Numbered from the stretch's first letter, positions 22,861-34,500 are shown. The stretch: DNA of 64,000 nucleotides from Brachionus rotundiformis (GCA_016802295.1 JAESIW010000137.1:4973242-5037241), one strand, 5' to 3'. Made by a program: numbers and translations. The notes: a model not told the origin generated them from the sequence alone.

Positions 22861-23784
22861 TCAATCTAAAATTTTATTTTTCGATTGAAAATAATTTCTT
22901 ATCGAGTTGAGACCTTTGGAGCACACATCTTGAGGCGGATCGACCAATTCATTGCCATCGATATTTGCGGACAATGAAAATTCATCCCAGTCCAGATTTT
23001 CTAATTCGATTATTTGTAATGGCAAGCTGGTTAATTTATTATTCCCAAGCCAGAGAGTTTCTAATTTCAATAAATTTCCGATTGTTTTTGGTACATTTTT
23101 TATCCTATTTTCGAATAAGAGCAAGCTTTTTAGACTTGTCAAATTTCCGATCGAATATGGCAAATTTTCCAATTTGTTTGATGAAAGGTCAAGAAATTTA
23201 AGAGTCAAAATTTGGCAAACTATTTCAGGAAATTGTTTAAAATTATTGTTGGCCAAATGAAGAGACTTGAGTTTGGCTAGATTAGCCATTGATTTAGGCA
23301 AGGTTTGCAAATGATTACTAGATATTGTCAAAATTTCAAGATTTACCAAATTTTCACCAAGCATTTCGGGAATAGTTTTTATCAAATTACAATCTAGATG
23401 AAGACGTTTTAGTTGTGTAAAGGTAAATAAATCATTTGGTAAAAAAAGAATTGGTAAATTTAATCCTGACTGACGTTCTGCTGTCAAATCCAACACGTCA
23501 AATTTAATAGAGTTGTCTTTGAAATTGATAGGCAAACTCTCTTCATCTTCCAAAACTGAACTTCTGGTCAATTTATTCAACTGTTTTAGATCATTGGATA
23601 AGTTTACTGGCATAATGCATTTTCCACATAATTTTAGCTTTTTATCCCCATAAATTCTGTCTGATTTCAAATGGTAATGATATTTAGATAACTTTTGATG
23701 TGAATGAGCTAACTCTGCCATTTTATCAAAATTTGATTTTGAATTTAATATTACTGATTGTGAGTATAAATTTTTATTCTGCAT
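22861..23784 (-). CDS. Leucine-rich-repeat protein (Scribble/LRRC10-like plant-type LRRs)
   Basis: One long exon, 307 aa. Seen: about 120 N-terminal residues with a CGKC pair, then seven or so 23-residue LRRs of the form LxxLxLxxNxLxxLPxxIxxLxxL (about residues 125-275). A short capping tail NSIRNYFQSKNK follows. No signal peptide or membrane segment is visible, so it is probably intracellular, serving as a protein-interaction scaffold. The repeats resemble those of LRRC10, LRRC57 and Scribble-family proteins, but no specific orthologue is recognisable. Upstream of the ATG the frame stays open for 14 codons to a good splice acceptor (TTTCTGCTTAG, ending near 23826). The true start may therefore lie in an unseen upstream exon, or this may be a trans-splice site. 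Confidence 0.8.
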   Translation of the reverse strand: MQNKNLYSQSVILNSKSNFDKMAELAHSHQKLSKYHYHLKSDRIYGDKKLKLCGKCIMPVNLSNDLKQLNKLTRSSVLEDEESLPINFKDNSIKFDVLDLTAERQSGLNLPILFLPNDLFTFTQLKRLHLDCNLIKTIPEMLGENLVNLEILTISSNHLQTLPKSMANLAKLKSLHLANNNFKQFPEIVCQILTLKFLDLSSNKLENLPYSIGNLTSLKSLLLFENRIKNVPKTIGNLLKLETLWLGNNKLTSLPLQIIELENLDWDEFSLSANIDGNELVDPPQDVCSKGLNSIRNYFQSKNKILD

Positions 23785-24047
23785 TTTGTTATCGTCTTTT
23801 TTCTTGGTAAATATTTGCTGAGCCTAAGCAGAAAGAAAATTAAAAAAGAAACCAAAACAGGAGATCAATAATTTAAGGAATCGCGTAATTGTTTTTACAT
23901 TTAATGTTTGTTAAGAAAACTAGAAAAAAAAACAACACAAAATATAATATTTATTGACATGATGTTGATTTAGTATTTTTAAAATAGCTCTAAGGCAACC
24001 GTAATTATTTACCTTAAAGGAAAATTAAAATAAACAAACACTTATAT

Positions 24048-26160
24048 TCAATCTATGTCTAAATTAGACGACTCTGGCAATTTAAAAGACAGTATTCCAC
24101 TGATGATCAAAAGTCCACTGATGGTTAAAAGTGGCACATAGCAACTGGTGTCCACTAAAACTCCAAATAAAATGTTTCCCAAAATGGCACCTAGCCGTCC
24201 TGCTACATATTGAACACCCAATGCAGATGATCTGAGCTTTGTGGGAAATAATTCGGTAGCCGTGCACCCAAATGAGTTGAATGTAATGACATTTATACCT
24301 CCAAAAATTGTCGCCAAAAGTACACCTTGACTTTCGCTAGAAATAAACGGAATTCCAAATACTGACAAACCTGACAGAAATAAACTCACAGCTTTAAGAA
24401 TAAAAAATTAAAGAAAATTTATTAAGCTGAGCAAAGATATTTTTACATGTGACAATATTACGTCCCATTCTGTCAATAAAAATGATTGTGAATATGTTGC
24501 CAGGTAAGTTACTCAGCGCACTTATAAAACTAGACTCAAATACAGATTTGTCTATTTGGCAACTGCTCTTATTTGAGTTATTGGTGGTATTTGTTGGAAC
24601 TAAATGAGTTGAGCACGGTGATCCGCCAGTTAAAGACATTCTTTTGTACAATTCAGGAAGCCATATCCACAAGCCATAATAACCAAAACAAATGGCAAAC
24701 ATTATGCAAAGAACAAGTGTAGTTTTGTATATATAGGTCTTGTTAAACAAACATTTTGTTTTTCTTATTATCTTGAAAAAATATTTTCATTTAAAAAATA
24801 TTAAATATTAGATAAGTACGTCTGTGGCATTTTGGATTAATGATCTGGCCAAAGTCCTATTTCGATTTTCTGAGTAAATTAGTTCTGAGTCGTCATCGTT
24901 GTCACTTAAGTTTGGTCTCTCTGACAACTTCAAATCATCCAAGATCTCATTTAAAGTCTTTATTAAGAAAAAATTAATACATGAGCAAATAAAAATCTAA
25001 AATTTAATTTACTCTTTTTATTTCAGAGTTTGAATTACCATTATTGAAAATAAAAATATTTTTGAGAATTTTTCTAGCTTCACTTGCTTTACCGTTCTAA
25101 GTATTCATTAAGTAATTAAGAGTAAAATTTAGCATAGAATTTACATAAAGACAAAATTTGGGACTTTCTGGCAAAATTAACAGGAGAACACAGGTAAGAG
25201 CACTTGGCAAGGCTGATGCGATCATAAACATTTTCCAATTGTTGATGATTATATAGCCAGAAAATAAGCTTATGTCTATTTGAAAATTATTAAGCAGTAT
25301 GTACGCGAATACTAGTTGGCAAAATATAAAGAGCTTATTAATTAAAATAGATTAAATTAGTTAAATTTACGAATGACTAGTAAATTTCCGAAAAACCAAC
25401 TTGATGCCAAGCAACAAATCATCCTACCGCGGATATCTTTTGGAATAAATTCAGAAAAATATGACCAAACAATTGGAACACTGCCGCCGACTCTTTATTG
25501 CTCAGTCAATAATGTTTCTTTACTTAATTTTAAAAATTACCCAATTCCACTTAAAAATCTGCACAAAAGTAAAATTTGAAATGTTTGGCTTAGACCGGCC
25601 AAGGCTCCAAACAAAGCATTGAAAAAAAGAGCAGATATTAAAATATATTTTCGACCTTTTTGAAAAATTTAAATAAATATAAAAAAAAATATATTCGGAA
25701 CGCTTCTAAACCTAAAACATCTCCAAGTGTTCCCCAAACATATCCACCTATCATCATACCTTTAAAAAATGGTCTTAAAATGAACATGTCTTGTTTTGAA
25801 TTATAAATTTACCAAAAAAAGTTATTGAGCTAAGATAGCCTTTATCTGTTGAGCTCATGTTCAGATCGCATTCTGCCGCTGGCAGAACAAAAGAGACACA
25901 AAGTATTTCAATTGCATCACTGGAATTCGCTAGACCACATATGAACAACAAAAGTAGATGAAATTTTCCAAATCCAATAGTTGACAAAGCTTTTTCGTAA
26001 TTAGTGTTTATACTTAAAGCTCTGTTTGTCGAACTTTCTTCTTCATTATACTCGTCTTTAATCATTTTTTAACTTGAATTTTTTATTTTTAATATCTTTT
26101 ATTTAAAGGAATACCTCTTATCAACGATTCATGTTCTAAGCGTAAATCGTCCATTTTCAT
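24048..26160 (-). CDS. SV2-like major facilitator transporter
   Basis: The model is complement(join(24048..24391, 24447..24771, 24820..24957, 25013..25096, 25145..25311, 25371..25492, 25541..25655, 25712..25759, 25813..26055, 26115..26160)), 543 aa, ten exons all in phase. It belongs to the synaptic vesicle protein 2/SVOP branch of MFS transporters, predicted 12 membrane segments. Seen: AIxFGKF-type opening (STIGFGKFHLLLLFICGLAN), DAIEI and the MFS loop GTLGDVLGRKY. Then come SGIGVGGSVPIVWSYFSEF, LPESPKFCLY closing the N-half, and an acidic central loop. The lumenal loop between TM7 and TM8 carries NTTNNSNKSS glycosylation sites and SNLPGNIFTIIFIDRMGRN. TELFPTKLRS and RLGAILGNILFGVLVD lie in the C-half. 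The lumenal loop is shorter than in vertebrate SV2A-C. Cargo is unknown; invertebrate members of this branch are often not synaptic. Confidence 0.9.
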
Positions 26161-27367
26161 CAAGATTTAATAAACAAATATTTCGAATTTTATTTTCACT
26201 TTTAAATGTTAAATTATGAATTAATATTTAATTTTATGATCATAAATAATAAAATACTTGAATTGAATTTTTTTTGTTTTTTGTTAATAATTAAGTATGA
26301 GGAAGAAGTTTTAGCTTTTCAGTAATTAATTATTAAACTTATTTATGATTTTAAATAATGTTTATTAATTTTTAAGTGTTGACATGAAAAAATTTCAAAT
26401 TTAATTTTAAAAAAATATAAATTAGTGTATTAATTTTTAATAAAAAGTAAGTAATTTAAATAAAATTTATTTGAAACGCTATCCGAAAACGATAATAATT
26501 CTTGATAAGCTAAAAATAAAAACTTTATCTAAAAAAAAATGGATAATTTTAAACGGTTTTTAGACAAATGTTTTTAAAAGATAAAATCAAATAAAAATCT
26601 TGAAAAAAAGGAAAAAACAGAAACAAAAAAATTTCTGATTACAATTTATTATTGGGTCAACATATTCCCCCCAAAATACAACATATAATTATTTATAAAA
26701 TATATAAATTTAAAAATAATAATTCTGACTTAAACAAGTAAAATCTGTTTAGTGTAGCAGCAATTTTCAATTAAAATTTGGCAAAAAGGGACATTTTAAC
26801 TATTGATAAAGTTTTCTATCATTATTTGAATCATTGTAGGATCAATTTTAATAATTTAAGGTATTTATTTACTTTAATATATCTTTTAGCTGAATATTAA
26901 AATTATTAAATTAATTTTTATTATTAATTTTAAAAATAAATTTAACTTTATATTTACTTTTATTGTACATATTGTTGTTTATGAAGAAACATTTGAAATA
27001 ACTAATTAGAAAGTAAATCTTATTTTTATCAGTTATGCAATGTAAAAAGAAAAAATGTAATCCTTAAAAAAGAAACTCTAGTTAGTCCTATGAGTTGAAG
27101 CCATGTAATCTTCTATTCCTTTTTAGTTTCTGTACTTACTGTAACCAATTTGAATTCGGAATCAAGGTGAATAGCTTATTAATCTTTATTGATAATATTT
27201 GGTGTCTATTTTAACTTTATTATGAATGAATCGGCAAAGTATAACTTGGACAGGGATCTGGTAAATAAATCAGTAACCAAAGGTCAATAAGAGGCAATAG
27301 CATCAGAGAAGTTTTTCCTACTGAAGCTAGAAACGATTTTGAAGCTGCAGTGAGCACTAGACGTGCC

Positions 27368-27507
27368 TTTTTTCTAACAGAGTAGTCTCGCACTGGAACA
27401 AGTTACCGGTAATAACTAAGTCAACCGATCTAAGTCTTGGTAATAGTGAGCTATTGGTGCAGCATAATCAAATGAAGGAAAAGTGGACCTTGAGAAACTT
27501 TTTTTAA
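27368..27507 (+). pseudogene. Decayed non-LTR retrotransposon reverse-transcriptase C-terminus
   Basis: From 27370 one frame reads FSNRVVSHWNKLPVITKS, the signature found near the C-terminus of many LINE ORF2 proteins (FFSNRVVxxWNxLPxxVV pattern). Upstream the expected basic residues (TRRAFF, from about 27355) lie in a different frame, with the shift in the T-run at 27368-27373. An in-frame TAG sits at 27358-27360. The downstream frame closes at 27507. No endonuclease or catalytic RT motifs are present nearby, so only a dead remnant remains. Motif recognition is by eye. Confidence 0.5.
27454..27487 (-). repeat. Fragment matching the terminal repeat of the 16.9-kb MITE
   Basis: TGGTGCAGCATAAT is identical to the inner part of the right terminal repeat of the MITE at 16894-17053 (17023-17036). 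The following bases (CAAATGAAGGAAAAGTGG versus TGAACGAGGGAATACGG) are a diverged match. No partner terminus is visible within a few hundred bases, so this looks like one eroded end of a related element. Confidence 0.45.
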
Positions 27508-28058
27508 TTACTAACTAACTTTTTTAATTACTAATTTTTATTTTGTGATTTTCAAATTCATTATCTATTATAATGAGTCAAATATTAATTTTTTTAACGA
27601 AATTTAAACAAAATATATAATTTTAGGATCTTTAATTTAAATTAATTTTGGGAAAAAAGCCAGCGGGTTTATATTTCAGAAACGCTGTATTAATTTCAAA
27701 TTTAGTTTGCTTTTATTTTTTAAAATATTTTGTTAAGCTTCATTTTTTTTCTTTTAAATTTATTATTTTTGACAAAAAATGATATTATTACTGGTCGATG
27801 ATTACATTATTAAAATAATTCAAGAAAAATAAAACTAAAAAACGCCTGAGCTAATCATAACAAAATTTTTTACTGTTGAGAATTTTTATTTTCTTTGAAA
27901 ATAAAATTAACTGATATTTAAAATGAAAATTAAAATATGAGATTTTTTCATTATCCTAAAAATTAAATATAATTTAAATTTTTTAATTTCAGTTTATTAA
28001 AAAAAAGAACAAATAAAACTAGAAAAAGTCGGCTAAATTTTAAGAAATTTCAAAATTT

Positions 28059-29455
28059 TTATTTGACTTTTTTTTGCTCTTTCTTTGGTGACTCTTGAGA
28101 CGATAAACTTTGAGATCCTTCAGATGAATTTGTTGTATTTAGTGAAGCATTAGCTGAAGCCTGATTATTTTCATCATCATGATCTCTATACAAAAACATA
28201 CTCTTTAAGTCGCCCTGTATTAAAGCTACGGTCAGTGGAGTGATCAAACACAGAGGAACAATGTACAATAATGCTGGCTGAGCATGCTTGAATACATGCA
28301 TTACAAAAATGGTACAAAACAAAGCCAGAATGTAAGCAATGAAACATGTGTAGAAATAAGTCTTTCTTCTACGATTAAGGCTCATGTCATATCTGAGAAG
28401 TAGAGCGATAAAGATTCCCGGAATAACTATATCACCGAGACCAAGAAGCGCATATTTTTCAGCACTAAATCCGCGCTCAATCAAATCCTGAGGAAATATC
28501 ACTAGAAAAATCTTGTTTAAATTTTTTCTTTTTGAAGTTATTTTTTTAAATTACATTTAATTGGAGCATCGAATGATTTTGCCACAGATACCATAACATT
28601 GGTTCCAAACACCCAGAATACATCATAAAAAAACAAACCACCCAATAAAATACATCCATTTAATACTTTATTCAATTGCAAAAACTCAATTCCATTGACT
28701 GCAAATGCAAGTCCAAATATGTTGTTAGCAATCCAGTGCTAATTAGAAAATTTAAAATAAATATTTCCAATTAAATTAAAGACATACTTTTTTCATGAAA
28801 TACCAAACACCGATTCCAAGTGATAGAAGAAAACATGCTATTAATTGGCGATCAAATACTTGTTTTACTAGCAAGATTGGTTTGCTTTCATTTTTAGAAT
28901 TTTTACTGTTTAAAGCTAGATGTAAGTCATAATGTTCATTTTCAATCAAAAAACTAGGCCAAAAAATTCCCAAAGTAGAGCCTAACATTCTGGTCAAAGC
29001 AATTACTCCTAAGAGAAAGAAATAAAATGCCAAAAGTAAATTAATGTGCTCTTTGGAAAAGATCTTAAGATAAAATTTTTGAATTTTTTTTTATGATATC
29101 GTATGGTGTTTACTTGAAAGACAATGTAAATTCCAAATAGGGTAACACTGGCAATTACTGGAAAAAGTACTGCTTCTCTTGTAGACATGGTTTCAATTTC
29201 TTCACCAGATTCTTTTTGATTTGATTGATGCTTTACTGATTTGAAGCTACCGACTATTATAGGAATGAGTGCCATAGCCACTAAACTGGAATAGGCTAAG
29301 AATAGGCCTTCAGGTGTGGCCTTAAATTTCTCCGTCTCATTAGTTCCATTTGTCAAGTTGGAAGCCAAAGTATCTGTATTGGCAAATATATTGGCCACAG
29401 TTTCACTAGCTTTTTTGACAATTGTTTCGACTAAACTTGGATTAGAATCACCCAT
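28059..29455 (-). CDS. HM13: Signal peptide peptidase (intramembrane aspartyl protease)
   Basis: The model is complement(join(28059..28501, 28555..28738, 28788..29063, 29114..29455)), 414 aa. It cleaves signal peptides left in the ER membrane. Seen: a glycosylatable N-terminus (NLTNGTNET), the first catalytic aspartate in FFYDVFWVFG and the second in LGLGDIVIPG. The QPALLYIVP motif lies in the following membrane segment, with nine hydrophobic segments overall. The C-terminus ends KKVK, fitting a dilysine (KKxx) ER-retrieval signal as in animal orthologues. Exon joins fall exactly at the expected conserved stretches (KK|HWIANNIFGLAF and APIK|LIFPQD). The Ser/Asn-rich stretch before the tail is lineage-specific. 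It belongs to the SPP rather than the SPPL2/3 branch because of length, absence of a signal peptide and the KKxx tail. Confidence 0.95.
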
Positions 29456-30193
29456 TTTGAAAATAATTGATAATCTGAAGAAAAAATTAATGTTTTATAT
29501 CTGATTAGTCTACTATTTACACGTATTTATAATTTAAAATAATGTCTATGTGTAATTTTGATTTTCACTTCTTTATTTTTTTTTGGATTCTCAAATTTGA
29601 TTTCGTAGCAAAATTTTATGAGGGTGCTCAATTGATGAATGTATGGAGAAAAATATTTTATTCAAAAAAAAAAATATATTAAATGCGATGTAAAATGGCT
29701 TATTATAAATTTTTGAAAACTATATATTACTTTTACATTATTTTTGGTAGTATTGATTTGTTATAATTTGATTCGTTTTCAAAAAAAATATTTATTTTAT
29801 ATTAATATATTTTAAGAATAAGAAAAATTAAATTTTTTCAATTTTGAAAAATGAATAAAAATTATTATCACTTAATATTCTTGATATTGCTGAAAGTACT
29901 AATTTTTCGAAGACTTTCACTTTAATTTTTTGAATACATTAACTCACAAAAAGATTAAAGATAAAATTTTTTGACACAAATTTATATTTCTATCTGATCA
30001 TACCATTTATTTCTTTCTGCACTTAGAAGCGGTATAAAAATAAGAGTACATTTAAATGATCTAATTGTAGACCAAGTTTAAATAAATTCAGATAAAAAGT
30101 ACTCTTAATTTTAGTACAATTATTTAGATAAAAACCTAAAAATTTTTACTATAAATCCTTTTTATAAAATAATCAAATAAATATTTCCAAATA
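29456..30193. other. Intergenic, divergent promoter region
   Basis: AT-rich spacer between the divergently transcribed signal peptide peptidase (-) and the TRIM-like gene (+). No gene or repeat is recognisable. Confidence 0.5.
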
Positions 30194-32023
30194 ATGGAAT
30201 TAAATCTCGGGGACATGTGCTCAAGAGCATCTACTGATACAGTTGAGATTATAAAGTGTCAAGAAAAAGCCTCCGATGGAAAATACTGTTATGATGAGTG
30301 CGAAAATTTACAAGAATCCAACTCTGACATTATTGGTAACCAAGATCATTCAAGAGAGTTGTTCATAGTTAGATTCAATTTAAACACAAGTACAACCTGT
30401 TGTCGTTTATGCAACCAACTTCATCCAGTCACCAAAGATAATTCCATTATAGACAGACGTCTTTCTCTTTTGGAAAGTATTAACAATAAAGCAAACTCAA
30501 AAATAAATTCCTTTTCAACACTTAACAAGACAGCGTCATTTAATTTTGGTCATGTCTACCAACAATTAGATCCGATCAAAAATTTAATTGAAAATATGAA
30601 AAATTTCCAATCAGTTAGTCAAAATTTTGAGACCGAAATAAAAAAAAGCTTTGAAACAATTCGTAAAAGAGTGGTCAATTCGTTTCAGAATAATTTTTTG
30701 AGAGACTTGGGTGAAAATTATTCCAAATTGGTCAAAGAATTGGAAGATTTTGAAAAAAATTGTGTTACCAATGTAGACAAAAATAGTCAATTTTGGAAAG
30801 AGATTGAAAATTTAATAAATGTAAATAAATTAGACGCGGAAACAATTGGTCATTATTTAAATCAAGACAATACTATCACAAATGAATCAATTAATAGTTT
30901 AATAGATGAATTTTCAAAATTATTAGACTCTAAAATAAAAGAATTCGATTCTTATATTTTAATGGATAAAAAAATTACTTTTAAGCTGAATCCAGATTAC
31001 AAAATGAACCAAATTTCTCTGGGTCTACTCAATTTCGCTCAAGTACAAACAGTTTTTGGGCAAAATAATAATGAATCAAATAATGAGGATTTTTTTCATT
31101 TAAAAGAAATAATCGATGACAAAAAAGTCAAATTAAATCCAATTAGTCAACTAGATATGACCAAAGTAATTAATTTCGATGATGATAATTTTAAATATGT
31201 CAGTGTGTACACTTTGGATGCTATAAACTGCCTAATTTTGTGCACACGATACGGAAATTCTAGCTCTACTGATTTATTTACCGATTTTTATCTGATTAAT
31301 GCAGGTGGTATTGTAGAAAAATCATTGAACTTTAGTAAGGGAATTGTTCGGTGCATTAGCACCAATTCTAGTTATCTTTTAATCACAATCGAAACAAACA
31401 ATAATGATCTTGGCAAAACTTTTGAATTAAACTTGTATGATTCAGAATTCAATTTGGTAAAAAATTTAAATGTCGTAGATACGGAACAGTTAATGGAGAC
31501 CGATTCGGCTCAAATATTTCCAATTTCGATTTGTCTAAATGATGAAAAAATTTTCCTGTTTAAAAATACTATACCTTTTATAAATGTTTATGATATGAAT
31601 TTGAATCTTTTAACTATATTTGGTCAAGATATTAATTCAAATTATAAGTATTTTGTGAAGAGAACTCATAACTTTATTTGTATAAAATCATTTTATCTTT
31701 ACACATCCCAGGTCACAGCCAATGGAACAACAGTGAATACTCTTGATCTAAACTCAGGTCTTAATTTGCCAGAAGTGGAAATTGAGCATTATTTTACCAA
31801 TTTTTTTGTCCTATCTCAAAATAAAAGCAAAAATGAAATTTTATTTTATTGCTCAAGTGTCAGAAAATTGGTTGTTTTTGATCTTAAAAGTAAAAAGTCT
31901 ATCTTTTCTGCAAGTATTAATGATAAAAATGTTTTAAATGGTTGTATAACATCATACTGTTTGACCAAATCTGGTTTTTTGGCAACTATTTTATCTAATT
32001 CACTTAAAATAGCAGTTTATTAG
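30194..32023 (+). CDS. TRIM-like protein without RING: Cys/His-rich N-terminus, coiled coil, predicted beta-propeller
   Basis: Intronless frame, 609 aa, in a locus where most genes have introns. Seen: about 75 N-terminal residues with several Cys/His (CSRAS, KCQEK, YCYDEC, CCRLCNQLH) that could form a degenerate zinc site. Next is a long helical/coiled region (about 90-270, rich in Lys/Glu/Asn/Leu). The last 330 residues are composed of short beta-like repeats resembling NHL/WD-type propeller blades. The order resembles TRIM/B-box proteins, but no RING and no canonical B-box is visible. Function unknown. The absence of introns raises the possibility of retroposition or of a recently expanded family. 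It is not a known toxin, transposase or viral protein as far as I can see. Confidence 0.75.
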   Translation: MELNLGDMCSRASTDTVEIIKCQEKASDGKYCYDECENLQESNSDIIGNQDHSRELFIVRFNLNTSTTCCRLCNQLHPVTKDNSIIDRRLSLLESINNKANSKINSFSTLNKTASFNFGHVYQQLDPIKNLIENMKNFQSVSQNFETEIKKSFETIRKRVVNSFQNNFLRDLGENYSKLVKELEDFEKNCVTNVDKNSQFWKEIENLINVNKLDAETIGHYLNQDNTITNESINSLIDEFSKLLDSKIKEFDSYILMDKKITFKLNPDYKMNQISLGLLNFAQVQTVFGQNNNESNNEDFFHLKEIIDDKKVKLNPISQLDMTKVINFDDDNFKYVSVYTLDAINCLILCTRYGNSSSTDLFTDFYLINAGGIVEKSLNFSKGIVRCISTNSSYLLITIETNNNDLGKTFELNLYDSEFNLVKNLNVVDTEQLMETDSAQIFPISICLNDEKIFLFKNTIPFINVYDMNLNLLTIFGQDINSNYKYFVKRTHNFICIKSFYLYTSQVTANGTTVNTLDLNSGLNLPEVEIEHYFTNFFVLSQNKSKNEILFYCSSVRKLVVFDLKSKKSIFSASINDKNVLNGCITSYCLTKSGFLATILSNSLKIAVY

Positions 32024-32679
32024 ATTTTTATGAGTTTTACATTTTTAATTTTTTTAAAATCATTTAAGATAATTAATAATAATTTTTAATAAAATAAAAT
32101 AAAATTCAAAATCATATTTTTAACTTTTTTGGACAGAAAAAATGATATAAAATTAATAATTTAATTAATTTAGAGTAATTTAGATTAAGAAAAAGAGCGA
32201 GAATTCAAAACAAGACTTAGTTCCCAAGGCTTGTCTTTATTGTATTTTATTTTTTTATGAATTTTAAATTTATCTTATCTTATTTTAATCAATTTTTTCC
32301 CGAAATTTTCCGAAAAAAATTATGTTATGATGGGTATAAACGCATTAAACGCAATTCTTTTAAATAATTTATATTGACCAAGTTTTATTTAAAAAAAAAA
32401 TCTATGTTTGGATTAACTGTTTTTTTCATTACAAATTATTAATTATTCGTAATTAGATATCTTTAATTTTTGAATCAGAACTAAAAAGCTCTTCTCTGTT
32501 TTAGATTGGTATTTGAATTACATTTAAAAAAATCTAGATAATCTTTTAATCATTATGAAACTGATATAATTTTTATTCAATAATTAAAACTATAATATGT
32601 ATTAATTTTATTAAATCTATAAATAATTAGAATCTAATTAATAAATGAAATTTATGTTTTTGTAAATTATCTATTTGTA
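32024..32679. other. Intergenic, convergent 3' regions
   Basis: AT-rich spacer between the 3' ends of the TRIM-like gene (+) and glucosidase II beta (-). AATAAAATAAAAT near 32089-32103 is the likely poly(A) signal of the former. Nothing else is recognisable. Confidence 0.5.
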
Positions 32680-34500
32680 TTATAGTTCTTCGTGTACTTG
32701 ACTCGAATTCGGTTCACAGACAGCTGGAGTCTCAAATTTCATTTCATACTTTAATAATAAATAAAAATTAAACAATATAAAATATAATATATATAATAAA
32801 TACCTCGCATCTGTTAGGTTCACTGACACTGTTAAGTTTTGTTTCAATACCACAACTAACTATGACGTTGGTGCTGCGTTGCGGTCCATTCCAACAACCA
32901 AGGCCATTGTCGAATTTCATTTGCAAATATTTATTTTCTCCATCACCCCAAGACTTCCAATTACCAATGCTAGTCTCGCCATTATTGTTCTTGGACTTTT
33001 GAACAGTGCGATCAAATGGACACAATTTGTAGACGTATTCTCTATCTTCAAATTCGAAGCATTTATCGATCATGGAAGCGAATTCGCCATTCGGACCCAA
33101 ATCAAGTTCAAGCTTTTTCTTTATATCCTCAATTTCTCTATCTAGATTTCTCAATTCTCGTTCATTATTCTCAAATAAACGCCTGGCTTCGTCAGACTCA
33201 TCTATTAACTTTTGTGTCTCATCATCATATTTATTTTCAGTTTTCACTGGCTCATTAATCTCACTTTCTGGCACATTTTCCGCCTCTGGCTCTTGGTCAG
33301 CATCAACTTCTGGTTCCTCTGAAGTTTCTTGGTCATTATCAACTTGTGGTTCCTCAACTTTTTCATCTAGTTTTAAAAGTGGTGATAGTTTCTCATAATA
33401 GCCTGTTATAAAAACATCCAAGTTTATGTTCTCATTATTGTCCATTAATTGCTTCAAATAAGATTAAAATTTAATAGGAATTTAAATTTTATTTTAATCA
33501 ATTTAATTACAATTGATTCTTCAATTGTAAATTTTCCATCATTATCGAACAAAATATCAAGCTCTTGACGAGTGACCAATTCACTTGGAGTTAACAATGA
33601 GTCTTTATTCAAGTCTAATAAATCAAATAGTTCATTAGCTTTTTTAATCAATTCAGCACGTTCTTCTTCTCTTGCTTTTTCTTCCAATATCTTGTCCGCA
33701 GCACTTTTGGCTTCATTTGCTTTAGATTCGGCCTCATTTTTTTTAACTTTTGACAAAATTTTTCCAATTATATTCAAAAAAAAATAGAATTTTTTTACTT
33801 TCTAAATCATTTTTTTCAACTTCGAATTTTGATTTTTTATCTTGTAGCTCGACAATTTTTTCCTCCAGAGTTTTTTTGAATTCTTCGCCTAACTTAATTA
33901 ACTCCAGTCTCTTGGCATATCCTTGTTCTCTAAGCAATCTTAATTTTTCTTCTTCTTCTCTCATTTTAGCAGCCAAAACGATGCATTTGTTTTCACATTG
34001 AACTTTGCCAGAGTATTCATCTGAACCATCACAGCAATCTGAAAATAATTTTTCAAAAATCAATCCAAGAACAAGGGTACTAATTACCGCAAATTCCATC
34101 ATTTACACGACTTGAAGGAATGTATTGAACAATGTAGCCTAAATTTTGACAAGCAAATTGCCCGTTCATGCATGCAGTAGTACCCGGCTCGTCACTTCCA
34201 TCCCTACCTTGGAAATTAAAGAAACATTTTTAGCCTTTATGCTTTAAGAAATATATCTCATTATTATTACAATCACAATAATCATCATTGACTTGGTCGA
34301 ATGGAATGGTCATAGAACCATCAAGACAAGTAAAGGGACGACTTGGGTCATAAAGCGAAGCTCCTTTGGAAAAATTATTTTTAAATTTGTTCAAACTTAT
34401 ATTCATTGTTAAATCACATACTATCTGGGGCTATTCCTCTAACTATTTGGTCACAATTAACCAAACTGACTGATAACAGAATGAAAATGTTGTAGAACAT
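32680..34500 (-). CDS. PRKCSH: Glucosidase II beta subunit (80K-H)
   Basis: The model is complement(join(32680..32748, 32804..33451, 33511..33746, 33799..34038, 34088..34207, 34271..34363, 34422..34500)), 494 aa. It is the non-catalytic subunit that recruits and retains glucosidase II, which trims glucose from N-glycans during calnexin cycling in the ER. Seen: signal peptide 1-15, then two LDL-receptor-A-like modules (YCDCRDGSDEPGT and CDCCDGSDEYSG). A Glu/Lys coiled coil and an EF-hand (LLDLNKDSLLTPSEL) follow. After an acidic Glu-rich linker comes the MRH domain with FGPNGEFASM, YKLCPFD, GCWNGPQRST and SEPNRCE. The C-terminus reads HEEL, an HDEL-type retention signal. Six introns of 46-66 nt all close in phase. 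The KDEL receptor that would recognise this tail lies 1.8 kb away, probably by chance. Confidence 0.95.

Larger units (their letters stand above)
26161..28058. other. Gene-poor intergenic region with transposon debris
   Basis: About 1.9 kb. Most is AT-rich without coding signal. The stretch 27090-27490 is visibly richer in GC and contains a decayed LINE fragment and a piece matching the terminal repeat of the MITE at 16.9 kb (both listed separately). Confidence 0.55.

Noticed and set aside
33016..33398. Overlapping plus-strand open frames of 80 and 108 codons
   Set aside because: Antisense to the acidic Glu/Asp linker of glucosidase II beta; the Ser-rich composition is a mirror of GAA/GAT codons.
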